From assembly GCF_024213665.1 (NCBI RefSeq), contig NZ_JANAVP010000014.1:118492-182491 (forward strand): a stretch of 64,000 bases of DNA. The letters run 5' to 3'. The stretch's first letter is position 1. Each line of letters opens with the position of its first letter. Origin of the DNA: Streptomyces sp. A3M-1-3. Lineage in GTDB: Bacteria > Actinomycetota > Actinomycetes > Streptomycetales > Streptomycetaceae. The notes below the pieces were generated by a model, which did not search any database, had not been told where the DNA came from, and saw only the letters and a list, made by a program, of their open reading frames with translations. A program made the position numbers and the translations under genes. This document shows, one piece after another, positions 33,381 to 43,736 of this stretch.

Positions 33381-36300
33381 ATGGCCGGAGTGGCCGTATG
33401 GAGCACACGGCTGAGGGGGGTGGGGGCCGTTGTTGCCTCCACTGCAGTCCTGGCCGTCGCATTCGATTTACCGGGGGGTGCCGCACCGGCGGTCGCCGCC
33501 GTGGCCGCGTCGCAGACTCCGGCCGGTGAGAAGCCTGCTGCTGGACCGCAGCCGACCGAGGACCTGGCTCATGCCGCAGCCCGCCGACTCGGCGCACCGG
33601 TCGAGGTAACGGGCCTTCGCCAGGAGCGGCGTGAGGTGTTCGCCAATCCGGACGGCTCGTTTACCGCGCGGGAGTACGCCGAGCCCGTGCGTGCCGTGCG
33701 CAACGGCGCATGGGTACAAGTCGACGACACCCTGGTCAAGGACAAGGGCGGAAGCTGGAGGCCGAAGGCCGCCACCGTCGACGTGGTGTTCTCCGGCGGC
33801 GGGGAAGGTCCGTTCGCGGTGATGCGACGGGCCGGCCGCGAATTCACGCTGACCTGGCCGGGCGGGAAGCTGCCCGCACCCCGCGTCGAAGGCAGTGCGG
33901 CGACGTACTCCAATGTGCTGCCGGGAGTGGACCTGGCAGTGCGCGCGGAGGTGGACGGATTCGGCCACATGCTCGTGGTCAATACGCCCGAAGCCGCCGC
34001 GAACCCGGAGCTGAAGCGAATAGAACTGGAGCTCGGCACGCAGGGGATCACTCTGCGAGAGAACGCCTCCGGCGCTGTGCAGGCGGTCGACTCGGCGGTT
34101 GGCGGGACAGTCTTCGAAGCTGCCGCGCCCGCGATGTGGGACTCGGCCTCGGCCACCGAAAGTGGCACGGGGCCCATGGCCGCGCGCTCGGCGCTCCGTT
34201 CGGCGCCCCGGCCGCTGCTCGACGGCCCGCGCGGCGGGGGCAAGACATCGCCGCTGGGGCTTGAGATCAGCGCCAAGAAGCTCACGCTGATTCCAGACCA
34301 GAAGCTTCTGCGGGGCTCCGGCACCGTGTTCCCCATCGTGATCGATCCGTTCCAGCGCACCACGTCCCGCACCGCCTGGACATCGGTGATGTCGGGCAAG
34401 CCGACCATTCAGGACTGGAAGTATTCCGGGAGTGCCGGCGCCGGCAAGTGCCCGACGGACTACAGTCCCGTGTCCTGCAACGGTGTGGGCGTCCGGCGAC
34501 TGCTGTTCACCACCCCAATGTCCTTCTACAAGGACAAGCAGATCCTGAAGGCGACGTTCTCCGGCCGGGTCGAGCACGTCTACTGGGCCGACGCCCGGGC
34601 GGAGCCGCTTCAGCTGTACCGGATCGGCGGCAAGGACTACAGCATTACGTCGTCCAGTAGCTGGAACACCACCAAGGACTCCTGGTCCCAGCACTTGATG
34701 ACGGTCGACAAGCAGATTCAGCCGACGTCGTGTTCCAGCCAGGCCAACATCCACTTCGAGGGTGGTGGGCTGACCACTCAGGTGCAGAGCGCCGCGGCCG
34801 GTGGCTGGGCGAACATGACGCTGGGCCTGAAGGCCGAGAATGAAACATCGTTCGGCGGCTGGAAGCGGATCTGCGGCAACACCTACCTGTCGATCAGCTA
34901 CAACACGCCGCCGAAGCAGATCAGTACGGCCCTGATGTCCTCGAACCCCGGTGGCGTATGTGCCTGGGGGACGAGCCGTCCTTACAGCAATATCTGGCCT
35001 CAGCTCCGGACGGAGACGCGCGACCCGGACCACACCACCTCACAGACCGACCAGGTGAAGGTCCAGTTCAAGGTTGCCTACACCGACACAGCCAGCGCCG
35101 CTCAGTCGTTCACTTCTGACACTGTCTACAAGTCTCCGAACGCTGGAACGCCGTTCACCTACACGGTCGAAGCGGCAAAGATGGTGAATTACAAGCCGAA
35201 GTCGGTGGTCTACTGGAGCGCCAGGGCGTTTGACGGAGATGCTTGGGGCGAATGGAGTTCCACGGGTACGCAGCGCTGCGAGTTCATCTTTGACAACACG
35301 GCCCCTCCCGCGCCGAAGGTGGTGTCTGAGCAATACCCGGACGACGAAATGCGACACGATGGCGTGGGATCGGTGGGTACGTTCACCTTCTCGCCCGACA
35401 CCAGTACCGGAACTGATACCGAGGCTGTCGAATACCGGTACAGCTTCGGCGGCCAGCCGAAGAAGACTCTGGCCGCCGCTAAGGTCGGAGCCCCTGCCTC
35501 GCTGAGCTGGACCCCGATGTCGGCCGGCCGGCACTGGGTCACGGTCGAGTCCTTCGACAAGGCGAAGAACGTCAGCGTTCCGGCGCAGTACGAGTTCCTG
35601 GTGGCCGATGGTCGTTCGGCGGTCGGCCAGTGGAACTTGGCCGATGAGGCTGGCACTGACCTGGCCCATGATGAGACGGGCGACAATCCGGCCACTCCGG
35701 GAGCGGGAGTGACCTTCGGAATACCGGGTCCGGGAGGGACAGCGGACGTCGCTGCACGCTTCAACGGCACGACAGACGCGTACCTCGACTCCGGTGCGCC
35801 CGTTCTGGATCCCCGTAAGAACTTCACTGTCAGCGCTTGGGTTCGCCCGACAGTGCTCAGCAAGGATCTGTCCGTGGTCAGCCACAAGGGCTACTGGCTA
35901 TATGAGGGCCCATTCCGCCCTCTGCCGATTCACACCGGCTCCATCAATCTGGGGTACAGCGCTTCGTCCAAGAAGTGGGAGTTCTCCATCCTCACGAAGC
36001 GGAGCCCCGTCCCCACCTCTGAAGTACACGTGAGAGTCGCGTCGGACGCACCGGTAGTCGCGGGGCAGTGGGTGCACCTGACTGCCGTATACGACGCCGG
36101 TAAGGTGGGTGGGCCGGAGCTGCGGCTCTACGTCAACCAGCAGGCCAAGGCAGTGACGGCAGCGGCCGGGACAACCGAGCTCAAGGGCGGTCGTCTGCAG
36201 ATCGGCCGCCGATACGGCGCTGTACTCGAGGACCCGGGTGACGGTACCGCCAGTCGGGTCGTCCGTGGCTACTACGACCACTTCGTAGGTGATCTCGCCG

Positions 36301-37070
36301 ATGTCCGCGCCTTCGACCGCGTGCTACCCCCCGCCCAAGTCGCAGATCTGATGACCATCAAGCCCCAGCGGAAGGGCTACTGGCCGCTGGACAGTGCCAC
36401 CAACGGAACTTCGGCCAATGCCCACTCCGGTGGCCAGCCGCTGAACCTGTACGGCAATGCGTCCATCTACCAGCCCCAGGACCCGGACCCGATCGCCGGC
36501 AACGAACCGGCCCTTGTCGGCGGCGGCCACTTGGAGCTGGACGGCGCAGCACAGTGGGCAGCCACCGCGACGCCTCCCGTCGCGGGCGACGCCGGGTTCA
36601 CGGTCGCGGTCCGCGCGCAGCTCTCGGCTCTCGACCCGGAGAAGTCACAGACGGTGCTGTCCCTTCCGGGCGCTGCCGCCGACCGTTTCGTGGTGCGCTA
36701 CCAGAAGGCGACCCGCCAGTGGGAGCTGGCGGTGGCCGCCACGGACAAGGCGGACGCGCCAGTGACTACCTTCACGGACGACCAGGAGCTGCCCAACACT
36801 GGTGGCGCCGGCCAGCATCTCGCGGTCGTCTACGACGCGTTCACCAGCGAGCTGCGGCTCTACGTCGAGGGCCAACTGGCCTCCTCCGCCCGCGGTGTCG
36901 AGATCACCCGATGGAAGGCGACCGCCGGACTACAGGTCGGTCGCTCCGCTCAGGGCGGTGGCAGCGAGTACTTCGCCGGTGCCGTGGATGAAGTGCGGGT
37001 GTACGACGGGGCGGTCGACCCGGTCGGCATCGCCAGGATGCGCCAGCCGACGCCCGACACCTCCCTGTAG
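33381..37070 (+). CDS. large secreted protein with two LamG-like domains, RHS partner
   Basis: This protein of about 1230 residues has a signal peptide (VVASTAVLAVAF, Ala-rich cleavage region). The N-terminal part (EYAEPVRAVRNGAWVQVDDT, GSAATYSNVLPGVDLAVRAE) is typical of proteins found before RHS genes in actinobacteria. A middle beta-rich part with paired cysteines (GKCPTDYSPVSCNGVGVRRL) and an Ig-like stretch follow. Two LamG-type lectin folds (about 750-960 and 1010-1225) contain FTVSAWVRPTVLSKDLSVVS and GGSEYFAGAVDEVRVYDGA. The start is uncertain: ATG 33381 or GTG 33372. It ends 105 bp before the RHS gene and probably shares its promoter. It is likely an extracellular companion of the RHS protein. 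Confidence 0.8.
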   Translation: MAGVAVWSTRLRGVGAVVASTAVLAVAFDLPGGAAPAVAAVAASQTPAGEKPAAGPQPTEDLAHAAARRLGAPVEVTGLRQERREVFANPDGSFTAREYAEPVRAVRNGAWVQVDDTLVKDKGGSWRPKAATVDVVFSGGGEGPFAVMRRAGREFTLTWPGGKLPAPRVEGSAATYSNVLPGVDLAVRAEVDGFGHMLVVNTPEAAANPELKRIELELGTQGITLRENASGAVQAVDSAVGGTVFEAAAPAMWDSASATESGTGPMAARSALRSAPRPLLDGPRGGGKTSPLGLEISAKKLTLIPDQKLLRGSGTVFPIVIDPFQRTTSRTAWTSVMSGKPTIQDWKYSGSAGAGKCPTDYSPVSCNGVGVRRLLFTTPMSFYKDKQILKATFSGRVEHVYWADARAEPLQLYRIGGKDYSITSSSSWNTTKDSWSQHLMTVDKQIQPTSCSSQANIHFEGGGLTTQVQSAAAGGWANMTLGLKAENETSFGGWKRICGNTYLSISYNTPPKQISTALMSSNPGGVCAWGTSRPYSNIWPQLRTETRDPDHTTSQTDQVKVQFKVAYTDTASAAQSFTSDTVYKSPNAGTPFTYTVEAAKMVNYKPKSVVYWSARAFDGDAWGEWSSTGTQRCEFIFDNTAPPAPKVVSEQYPDDEMRHDGVGSVGTFTFSPDTSTGTDTEAVEYRYSFGGQPKKTLAAAKVGAPASLSWTPMSAGRHWVTVESFDKAKNVSVPAQYEFLVADGRSAVGQWNLADEAGTDLAHDETGDNPATPGAGVTFGIPGPGGTADVAARFNGTTDAYLDSGAPVLDPRKNFTVSAWVRPTVLSKDLSVVSHKGYWLYEGPFRPLPIHTGSINLGYSASSKKWEFSILTKRSPVPTSEVHVRVASDAPVVAGQWVHLTAVYDAGKVGGPELRLYVNQQAKAVTAAAGTTELKGGRLQIGRRYGAVLEDPGDGTASRVVRGYYDHFVGDLADVRAFDRVLPPAQVADLMTIKPQRKGYWPLDSATNGTSANAHSGGQPLNLYGNASIYQPQDPDPIAGNEPALVGGGHLELDGAAQWAATATPPVAGDAGFTVAVRAQLSALDPEKSQTVLSLPGAAADRFVVRYQKATRQWELAVAATDKADAPVTTFTDDQELPNTGGAGQHLAVVYDAFTSELRLYVEGQLASSARGVEITRWKATAGLQVGRSAQGGGSEYFAGAVDEVRVYDGAVDPVGIARMRQPTPDTSL

Positions 37071-37082
37071 CGCCCGGTGTGT

Positions 37083-37114
37083 GGCCGGGGCCTCCGCTAC
37101 CGGAGGCCCCGGCC
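37083..37114 (+). terminator. strong hairpin between LamG and RHS genes
   Basis: A 14-bp perfect stem GGCCGGGGCCTCCG / CGGAGGCCCCGGCC with a 4-base loop lies 13 bp after the LamG gene stop. There is no T-run, so it may lower rather than abolish read-through into the RHS gene. Confidence 0.7.
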
Positions 37115-37175
37115 CCGCCACCTCAAATTCCTCTGCTCTTCGCCCACTCGAACCCTGCCCTTGCGGAGTTGTGTG

Positions 37176-40100
37176 ATGTCCCTGCGTGGCCGATTGCTCG
37201 CCTCCCGCATGCCCCGGCATGCTGTGGGAGCCACAGTGCTTGGTGTGCTGCTCGCCCTTTCGGCGGGGAGCGTACAGGCGCTGCCCGCCAAACCCGGAGC
37301 CGCCAAACGACCCGGTGTTCAAGACAGCGCTGACCCGGCCGAGGGCAGGAATGCCACGGCCAAAGCCAGGCCTGCCGACCCGGCGAAGAAGGCCGCGGTC
37401 TCGACCCTGGACCGGGCGGTCTGGCCCGACGCCGGCAGTGTCGAACTGACCGTATCGGCCAAGAAGGCATCAGACAGGTCCGTCCAGGGCGCACGTGGAG
37501 GCCACGGCACGCCGGGCACGCTTCCGGTCACGGTCGCCGAAGCCGCGCCGGCTTCGAACACGAACACCAAGGCCCCGGGGACGACGGCCGCAGACAAGCA
37601 GGGCACGTCGCCCTCCACGGTGCGGATATCCGCGCTGGATCACCGGCGTGCCGAGCAGCTGGGCAGCGCGGCCCTGCTGCGCGTCCAGCGCACCGACGGG
37701 GTGCAGCGCTCCGGCAAGGTGGCGCTGTCGGTGAACTATTCGGCATTCGCCGAGGCGTACGGCGGCGACTACGCGGCACGGCTCCAGTTGGTCCAGCTCC
37801 CGGCCTGCGCGACCATCGCCGTACCGGGCAGCGAGAAGTGTCCTGAGCTGCCCAAGGTGCTCCGGTCGGCCAACGATCAGGCCCAGCGGACGGTGACGGC
37901 CGAGGTCGAGGCGACCCCGGACACCGGCGGTCTGTCCACCCAGGCGGGCACAGCCGCTCCGCTCGTGGCCCTGGCGGCTGGCGACTCCTCCGCGAAGGGC
38001 GACTACAAGGCGACTCCACTCGCGCCTTCGGCCAGCTGGAACGTGGCGAATTCGTCCGGCGGCTTCTCCTGGAACTATCCGGTCCGGACCGTTCTGACAC
38101 CGGGCGGACAGACCCCGGCCATCGGTCTGAACTACTCCTCGCAGTCCGTGGACGGTCGCACTTCCGTCACCAACAACCAGGGTTCCTGGATCGGCGAGGG
38201 CTTCAGCTATGAGCCGGGCTATATCGAGAGGTCCTACAAGGCCTGCGCGGACGACGGCCACAAGACCTCGGCCGAGCAGTGCTGGGCGTACGACAACGCC
38301 ACGATTCTCCTCAACGGTTCGTCCACACAGCTGATCAAGGACGACACGACCGGCAAGTGGCACTTCGCGTCCGAGAGCGGCACGAAGGTCGAGAGGCTTA
38401 CCGGCGCCACGAACGGCGACGACGACGGCGAGCACTGGAAGGTCACCACCCCGGACGGCACCGAGTACTACTTCGGTCAGAACCGGCTGCCCGGCTGGGC
38501 GACCGGCAATGAGGTGACCAACTCGGCCTGGACGACCCCGGTCTTCGGTGACGACTCGGGTGAACCCTGCTACAACGCGACGTTCACCAGTGCCCACTGC
38601 AAGCAGGCCTGGCGCTGGAACCTGGACTACGTCAAGGACACCCACGGCAACGTGATGTCCTACTTCTACGCGCCGGAGACCAACTACTACGCGCTGGGCG
38701 GCAAGACGGACGTCAACGGCACGTCGTACCACCGCGGCGGCTACCTGAAGCGGATCGACTACGGTCAGCGCGACGGCCAGGTCTACGCCGCGAAGGCTCC
38801 GGCCCAGGTGGCGTTCACGGTCGCCGAACGCTGCCTGCCCACTGCCGACTTCGATTGCGCGGAGACCAAGCGCACCACGGCGAATGCCTCCCGCTGGCCG
38901 GACACCCCGGTCGACCGCGAGTGCAAGGCCGCGACCAAGTGCAGTACGAGCCAGGCGGCACCGACCTTCTTCACGACCAAGCGGCTGACCGGCATCACGA
39001 CCCGGATGCGTACGGGCGCAGACACCTATGCCGCCGTGGACGCGTGGACATTCACCCATCTGTTCACCGACAACGGGGACGACTCCAAGACCCTCTGGCT
39101 CTCGAAGATCGATCACGAGGGCAGGGCCGGCGGCAGCGTCAAGCTCCCCACGCTGGACCTGTACGGCAAGCAGCTGCCCAACCGGGTGGACAAGGACGGC
39201 GATAACATCGCGCCGTTCCACCGCTTCCGCCTGGCCTCGGTGCTGAGTGAGACCGGCGCCCAGGTCGACGTCAACTACGCACCCACCGACTGCACGGCGA
39301 CCGCGCTGCCGAAGGCGGGTGAGTCCACCAAGCGGTGCTACCCGGTGAAGTGGGCGCCGCCGGGCACGATCGACCCGATCGAGGACTGGTTCCACAAGTA
39401 CGTCGTCGCCGAAGTCGTCGAGACCGACCGCACCGGCGGTGGTGAGGACCTGGTCACTCGCTACAACTACCAGGGCAGCGCCGGCTGGCGGCACGCAGAG
39501 CCGGATGGCATCACCGACGCCAAGTACCTGACCTGGGGCGGCTGGCAGGGCTACGGCAAGGTGACGCTCACCAGCGGCAGTGCCACCAACCAGTCCACGC
39601 GGATCGACTACACGTATCTGCAGGGCCTCGACGGCGACAAGCTGCCAGGCGGCGGCATGCGCAGCGAGAAAGTGACCGACTCCACCGGCACCGTCTACAC
39701 CGGGCATCAGGAGTACACGGGCTTCGAGATCGAGTCGCAGACCTACGACAACGGCAAGGTCATCGCCAAGTCGGTCAGCGAGCCGTGGAAGCGCGACACC
39801 GCCACACAGACGCAGTCGTGGGCGACGACCAAGGCGACCATCGTCAAGCCGGAGACCACGCGTGGCTACACGCTGCTCCCGGACGGCACGTGGCGGGCCA
39901 CGAAGTCGGTATCGCACTACGACACCGCCAACGCCACCGGCCGGCTGACTCAAACCGACGACTTCGGAGACCTGTCCACCACCAAGGACGACACCTGCAC
40001 CCGCATGTGGTACGCGGACAACCCGGCGAAGAACCTCCTCCAGCTGCCCTCCCGCAGCGAGACCGTCTCGGTCGGCTGCTCGGCCACTCCCGACCGCCGG

Positions 40101-43100
40101 ACGCAGGTCATCGCGGACGAACGTACCTCCTACGACGACGGTGCCTTCGGCGCCGCACCCGTCAAGGGCGATGCGACCAGCACCGAGCGCCTGACATCGC
40201 ACAACGGCACCACCGCGACTTACCAGGTCACTGGTACCACGAGGTATGACGCCTTCGGCCGTGCCACCTCGCAGAAGAACGCCAGCGGCACCGAGACCAG
40301 GACGGTGTACACCGAAGTCAACGGCCTGATTTCCCAGACGAAGGTCTTCAACGCCCGCGAGCACGTCACGACCACTGACTACGCACCCGCTTGGGGTCAG
40401 TCGACCGGCCAGACCGACCCGAACGGCAAGCGCACCGAACTGGCCTATGACGCAATGGGCCGACTGACCTCCGTATGGCTGGCCGACCGGGCCAAGACCC
40501 AGACGCCGAGCATCAAGCACTCCTACGACGTCCGCCGGGACAAGCCCGTCGCGGTCAAGACCGAAAAGATCGAGATTGACGGCTCCTACGGCGTCGAGTA
40601 CCAGCTCTACGACGGCCTGCTGCGCCCGCGCCAGAAGCAGACCGAGGGACCGGGCGGCACCCGGATGGTCGGTGACGTCTTCTACGACGGCACCGGCAAG
40701 CCAAAGAGGACCAACGCCACCTACAACGCGACTGGAGCACCCTCCAGCGAGCTGCTGACAGTCAACAGCGGCGAGGTCGGGGCGCAGACCGCCTACGAGT
40801 ACGACGGCCTCGGCCGCACCACCGCGGAGATCTTCCAGGTGGCCGGGGTCGAGCAGTGGCGCACGACGTACGTCCACGAGGGCGACCGGGTGCACACCGA
40901 TCCGCCGCAGGGCGGGGTGCCCGCCACCGCCATCACCGACGCCCGCGGCAAGACGGTCGAGCTGCGCCACTACAAGGGGTCCGCTCCGACCGTGGCCGGT
41001 ACCTCCACCGGTTACGACGCGACGACCTACACGTACGACACCGGCGACCGGCTCACCTCGCTGACCGATGCCGAAGGCAACACCTGGCGGTACGAGTACG
41101 ACCAGCTTGGCCGCACGACCAAGAGCACCGACCCGGACGCCGGCGCCACGACGACGGTCTACGACGCACTCGACCGGCCAGTCTCCACGACCGATGCCCG
41201 CAACATGAAGACCTCCGTGGTGTACGACGTGCTCGACCGCCCCGTCACCACCTGGGAAGGCGAGCCGAACACCGGCACCAAACTGACCGAGTCCCGCTAC
41301 GACAAGGCCGGCTGGCTCGGCCAGGCATGGGCGTCGTTGCGCTACACGAACGGCGCGGAGTACTTCGCCACCGCCACCCAGGCCATGGACGACTTCTACC
41401 GTCCGCTGAAGACGGCGTACTCGGTACCGGCCGCCGAGGGTGCGCTGGCAGGCGTCTACACGTTCACCACCACGTACAACCGTGACGGCACGGTCCAGGG
41501 CCAGGGCATGCCCGCAGCCGGCGGCCTCACCTCCGAGGCGATCGCCCTCGGTTACGACGACCTGCAGCGCCCGAAGAGCATGACCGGCCAGACCCCGTAC
41601 GTCACTGACACGGTGTACTCGTCGACCAGCCGGCTCAACCAGCTTCAACTGTCCACCGGCAGCGGCAAGAAGACCTGGCAGACCTTCTTCTACGAGAAGG
41701 GCACCGACCGGCTGACCCGCTCGGTCGTCGACGTCGAGGGCGTGGCCGGCCCGGCCAAGGCCAGTCACTACTCCTACGACCAGATCGGCAATGTGCTGTC
41801 GGTCGCGGACACCGCGCGCGTGGGCGCCGTCGACGTGCAGTGCCTGAAGTACGACTACCAGTACCGGATGACCGAGTCCTGGACGCCTGCGGCGACCCAG
41901 ACGACCGGCGCAGGTTCGGGCACCGTAGGGGGCAAGCAGGGGGGCTCCCTCCCCTCGGCCTGCGCCGCGGCTCCGGGCAGCAGCCCGCTGGGAGGGCCTG
42001 CGGCGTACTGGAACTCGTACACATTCGACAAGGTCGGCAACCGGCTGACGGAGACGGTGCACGACACCGGGCTCAACGCGACGAAGGACGTCAAGCGGAC
42101 CTATACCTACGGGGAGGGCACCGCGGGACCGCACGCTGTGACCAAGGTCGTGGAGAACACCCCGACCGGCGACAGTCAGCGCACCTTCACCTACGACGCA
42201 TCGGGCAACACCACCAAGCGCACCATCGGCGGCAACACCCAGTCCCTTGAATGGGACGCAACCGGCAAGCCGGTCAAGGTCACCGAAGCCAATGGCTCGA
42301 CGACCACCAACATCTTCGACGCCGGGGGCAGCCGGGTTCTGCGGCGCGACGCCACCGCGACCACGGTCTATCTGCCCGGTATGGAACTGCGCCTGCCCAA
42401 GGGCAGCAGCAAGGTGGAGGCCACCCGCTATTACGCGTACGCGGGCCAGGCCATCGCCATCCGGACCAACGACAACAAGCTCGCGTTCCTCGCCTCCGAC
42501 CACCACGGCACCAGCGAGCTGGCCATAGACCCTGCCACCGGCGCGGTCACCCAGCGGCGCATGGACCCCTACGGCAAGTCGCGTGGTACCGCGACGGGAT
42601 CCTGGCCGGGCGAGAAGGGCTTCGTCGGAGGCACGATCGACGCCTCGACCGGTCTGACCCAGATCGGGGCGCGTCAGTACGACAGCTACCTGGGCAAGTT
42701 CATCTCGCCCGACCCGGTCGTGGACCACAACGATCCCCAGCAGCTCAACGCCTACGCCTACGCCCACAACCGGCCGGTCTCCAGTAGTGACCCGACGGGC
42801 CTGTACGACCCGGACGTGCAGGCCTACTGCAACGCCCACCCCAACTCCTGCTCGGGCGGCCGGATCAAGTCCGGCGAGTCGAAGGATGAGCAGGCGGCCA
42901 ACGACGCCCAGGACAAGGTCGACCAGGCCGAGAAGAACCTCGCTGCCTCGAAGCAGCAGGTCAAGCAGGCCGCCAAGGAACTCGTGGAGATCGCCAAGGA
43001 CATCCTCGGCATCAACGCGGCCATGGACTGCTTCTCCAGCGGAGACCTGGCAGCCTGCGGCGAAACAGCGCTGAACATCGCAGGCAGCTTCGCCGGCGGC

Positions 43101-43736
43101 CTAGCAGGCAAGATCCTCGCGAAGTACGGCATGCCATGGAACTGGGCCAAGGGCATCAAGCTCGCCAAGCGCGTGGCCGGCCTCGTCGGCGACCTCATCG
43201 GTGGCGTCAAGGGCATCTGGCAGAATTCCAAGGCCGTCAACAAGGCCAGAGACGCCCTCGCCACGGCCCGCGCCAAGGTCAAGAAAGCTAGCAGAGGCAG
43301 CAGCGTCGAGGAGATGGATGGGGCAATACCGGCCGGGAGTCCCGTCACCCACGGTGGCTCATTCACTCGAATCGGCGATGATCCTAAGAGTGTGCGAAAC
43401 TCGCAGAACGTGGCAAACGGTGGTGAGCATGATGTCATCGCGCATGGGACGCCAGAGGGGTACCTCGACCTTGACGAGGGTCTCGTGAACGGTGGACAGA
43501 TCGTTGATGCCGTTCGAAGCAACGCCAACTACTCGGGGGGTTGCATAAGGCTCATGGTCTGCCACTCAGGCACCGATGGACCCAACATTGCACAGCAAGT
43601 CGCCAACGAGATGGGGGTGACTGTTCGTGCCCCGACGAATGCGGTCGGTACCAACCCTGCTCTCGGGCCGGGACAGGTGCCGCAGATCGCTCGTGGCGGT
43701 TACTGGCGTATGTTTCTTCCGATTGTCAAGAGGTGA
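37176..43736 (+). CDS. RHS-repeat polymorphic toxin-like protein with His/Cys-dyad C-terminal domain
   Basis: This 2186-residue secreted protein has a signal peptide (AVGATVLGVLLALSAGSVQA) and a SpvB-like N-part (FSWNYPVRTVLTPGGQTPAI, WIGEGFSYEPGYIERSYKAC). A long series of YD repeats follows (YDALDRPVSTTD, YEYDQLGRTTKSTDPDAG, YDASGNTTKRT). The RHS core ends GLTQIGARQYDSYLGKFISP ... NAYAYAHNRPVSSSDPTG near residue 1872. The variable tip (1873-2186) starts with coiled-coil and hydrophobic segments. It ends in a domain with DVIAHGTPEGYLDLDEGLVN (His2090) and IRLMVCHSGTDGPNIAQQVA (Cys2129), a His-Gly...Cys pattern like clan CD (CPD/caspase-like) peptidases. Base composition falls in this tip. 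The start at 37176 has GGAG upstream. It probably acts in contact-dependent competition or self-processing. Confidence 0.88.
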   Translation: MSLRGRLLASRMPRHAVGATVLGVLLALSAGSVQALPAKPGAAKRPGVQDSADPAEGRNATAKARPADPAKKAAVSTLDRAVWPDAGSVELTVSAKKASDRSVQGARGGHGTPGTLPVTVAEAAPASNTNTKAPGTTAADKQGTSPSTVRISALDHRRAEQLGSAALLRVQRTDGVQRSGKVALSVNYSAFAEAYGGDYAARLQLVQLPACATIAVPGSEKCPELPKVLRSANDQAQRTVTAEVEATPDTGGLSTQAGTAAPLVALAAGDSSAKGDYKATPLAPSASWNVANSSGGFSWNYPVRTVLTPGGQTPAIGLNYSSQSVDGRTSVTNNQGSWIGEGFSYEPGYIERSYKACADDGHKTSAEQCWAYDNATILLNGSSTQLIKDDTTGKWHFASESGTKVERLTGATNGDDDGEHWKVTTPDGTEYYFGQNRLPGWATGNEVTNSAWTTPVFGDDSGEPCYNATFTSAHCKQAWRWNLDYVKDTHGNVMSYFYAPETNYYALGGKTDVNGTSYHRGGYLKRIDYGQRDGQVYAAKAPAQVAFTVAERCLPTADFDCAETKRTTANASRWPDTPVDRECKAATKCSTSQAAPTFFTTKRLTGITTRMRTGADTYAAVDAWTFTHLFTDNGDDSKTLWLSKIDHEGRAGGSVKLPTLDLYGKQLPNRVDKDGDNIAPFHRFRLASVLSETGAQVDVNYAPTDCTATALPKAGESTKRCYPVKWAPPGTIDPIEDWFHKYVVAEVVETDRTGGGEDLVTRYNYQGSAGWRHAEPDGITDAKYLTWGGWQGYGKVTLTSGSATNQSTRIDYTYLQGLDGDKLPGGGMRSEKVTDSTGTVYTGHQEYTGFEIESQTYDNGKVIAKSVSEPWKRDTATQTQSWATTKATIVKPETTRGYTLLPDGTWRATKSVSHYDTANATGRLTQTDDFGDLSTTKDDTCTRMWYADNPAKNLLQLPSRSETVSVGCSATPDRRTQVIADERTSYDDGAFGAAPVKGDATSTERLTSHNGTTATYQVTGTTRYDAFGRATSQKNASGTETRTVYTEVNGLISQTKVFNAREHVTTTDYAPAWGQSTGQTDPNGKRTELAYDAMGRLTSVWLADRAKTQTPSIKHSYDVRRDKPVAVKTEKIEIDGSYGVEYQLYDGLLRPRQKQTEGPGGTRMVGDVFYDGTGKPKRTNATYNATGAPSSELLTVNSGEVGAQTAYEYDGLGRTTAEIFQVAGVEQWRTTYVHEGDRVHTDPPQGGVPATAITDARGKTVELRHYKGSAPTVAGTSTGYDATTYTYDTGDRLTSLTDAEGNTWRYEYDQLGRTTKSTDPDAGATTTVYDALDRPVSTTDARNMKTSVVYDVLDRPVTTWEGEPNTGTKLTESRYDKAGWLGQAWASLRYTNGAEYFATATQAMDDFYRPLKTAYSVPAAEGALAGVYTFTTTYNRDGTVQGQGMPAAGGLTSEAIALGYDDLQRPKSMTGQTPYVTDTVYSSTSRLNQLQLSTGSGKKTWQTFFYEKGTDRLTRSVVDVEGVAGPAKASHYSYDQIGNVLSVADTARVGAVDVQCLKYDYQYRMTESWTPAATQTTGAGSGTVGGKQGGSLPSACAAAPGSSPLGGPAAYWNSYTFDKVGNRLTETVHDTGLNATKDVKRTYTYGEGTAGPHAVTKVVENTPTGDSQRTFTYDASGNTTKRTIGGNTQSLEWDATGKPVKVTEANGSTTTNIFDAGGSRVLRRDATATTVYLPGMELRLPKGSSKVEATRYYAYAGQAIAIRTNDNKLAFLASDHHGTSELAIDPATGAVTQRRMDPYGKSRGTATGSWPGEKGFVGGTIDASTGLTQIGARQYDSYLGKFISPDPVVDHNDPQQLNAYAYAHNRPVSSSDPTGLYDPDVQAYCNAHPNSCSGGRIKSGESKDEQAANDAQDKVDQAEKNLAASKQQVKQAAKELVEIAKDILGINAAMDCFSSGDLAACGETALNIAGSFAGGLAGKILAKYGMPWNWAKGIKLAKRVAGLVGDLIGGVKGIWQNSKAVNKARDALATARAKVKKASRGSSVEEMDGAIPAGSPVTHGGSFTRIGDDPKSVRNSQNVANGGEHDVIAHGTPEGYLDLDEGLVNGGQIVDAVRSNANYSGGCIRLMVCHSGTDGPNIAQQVANEMGVTVRAPTNAVGTNPALGPGQVPQIARGGYWRMFLPIVKR

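Noticed and set aside
37470..42839. 1789-codon open frame antisense to the RHS gene
   Set aside because: It is a mirror of high-GC codon bias. The product is Val/Gly/Arg-rich with no domain, and the plus-strand RHS motifs are unmistakable.
43541..43732. Longer N-terminus for the immunity-like gene
   Set aside because: The extra 64 codons lie inside the RHS tip in another frame. The GTGA overlap at 43733 gives the expected coupled start and size.
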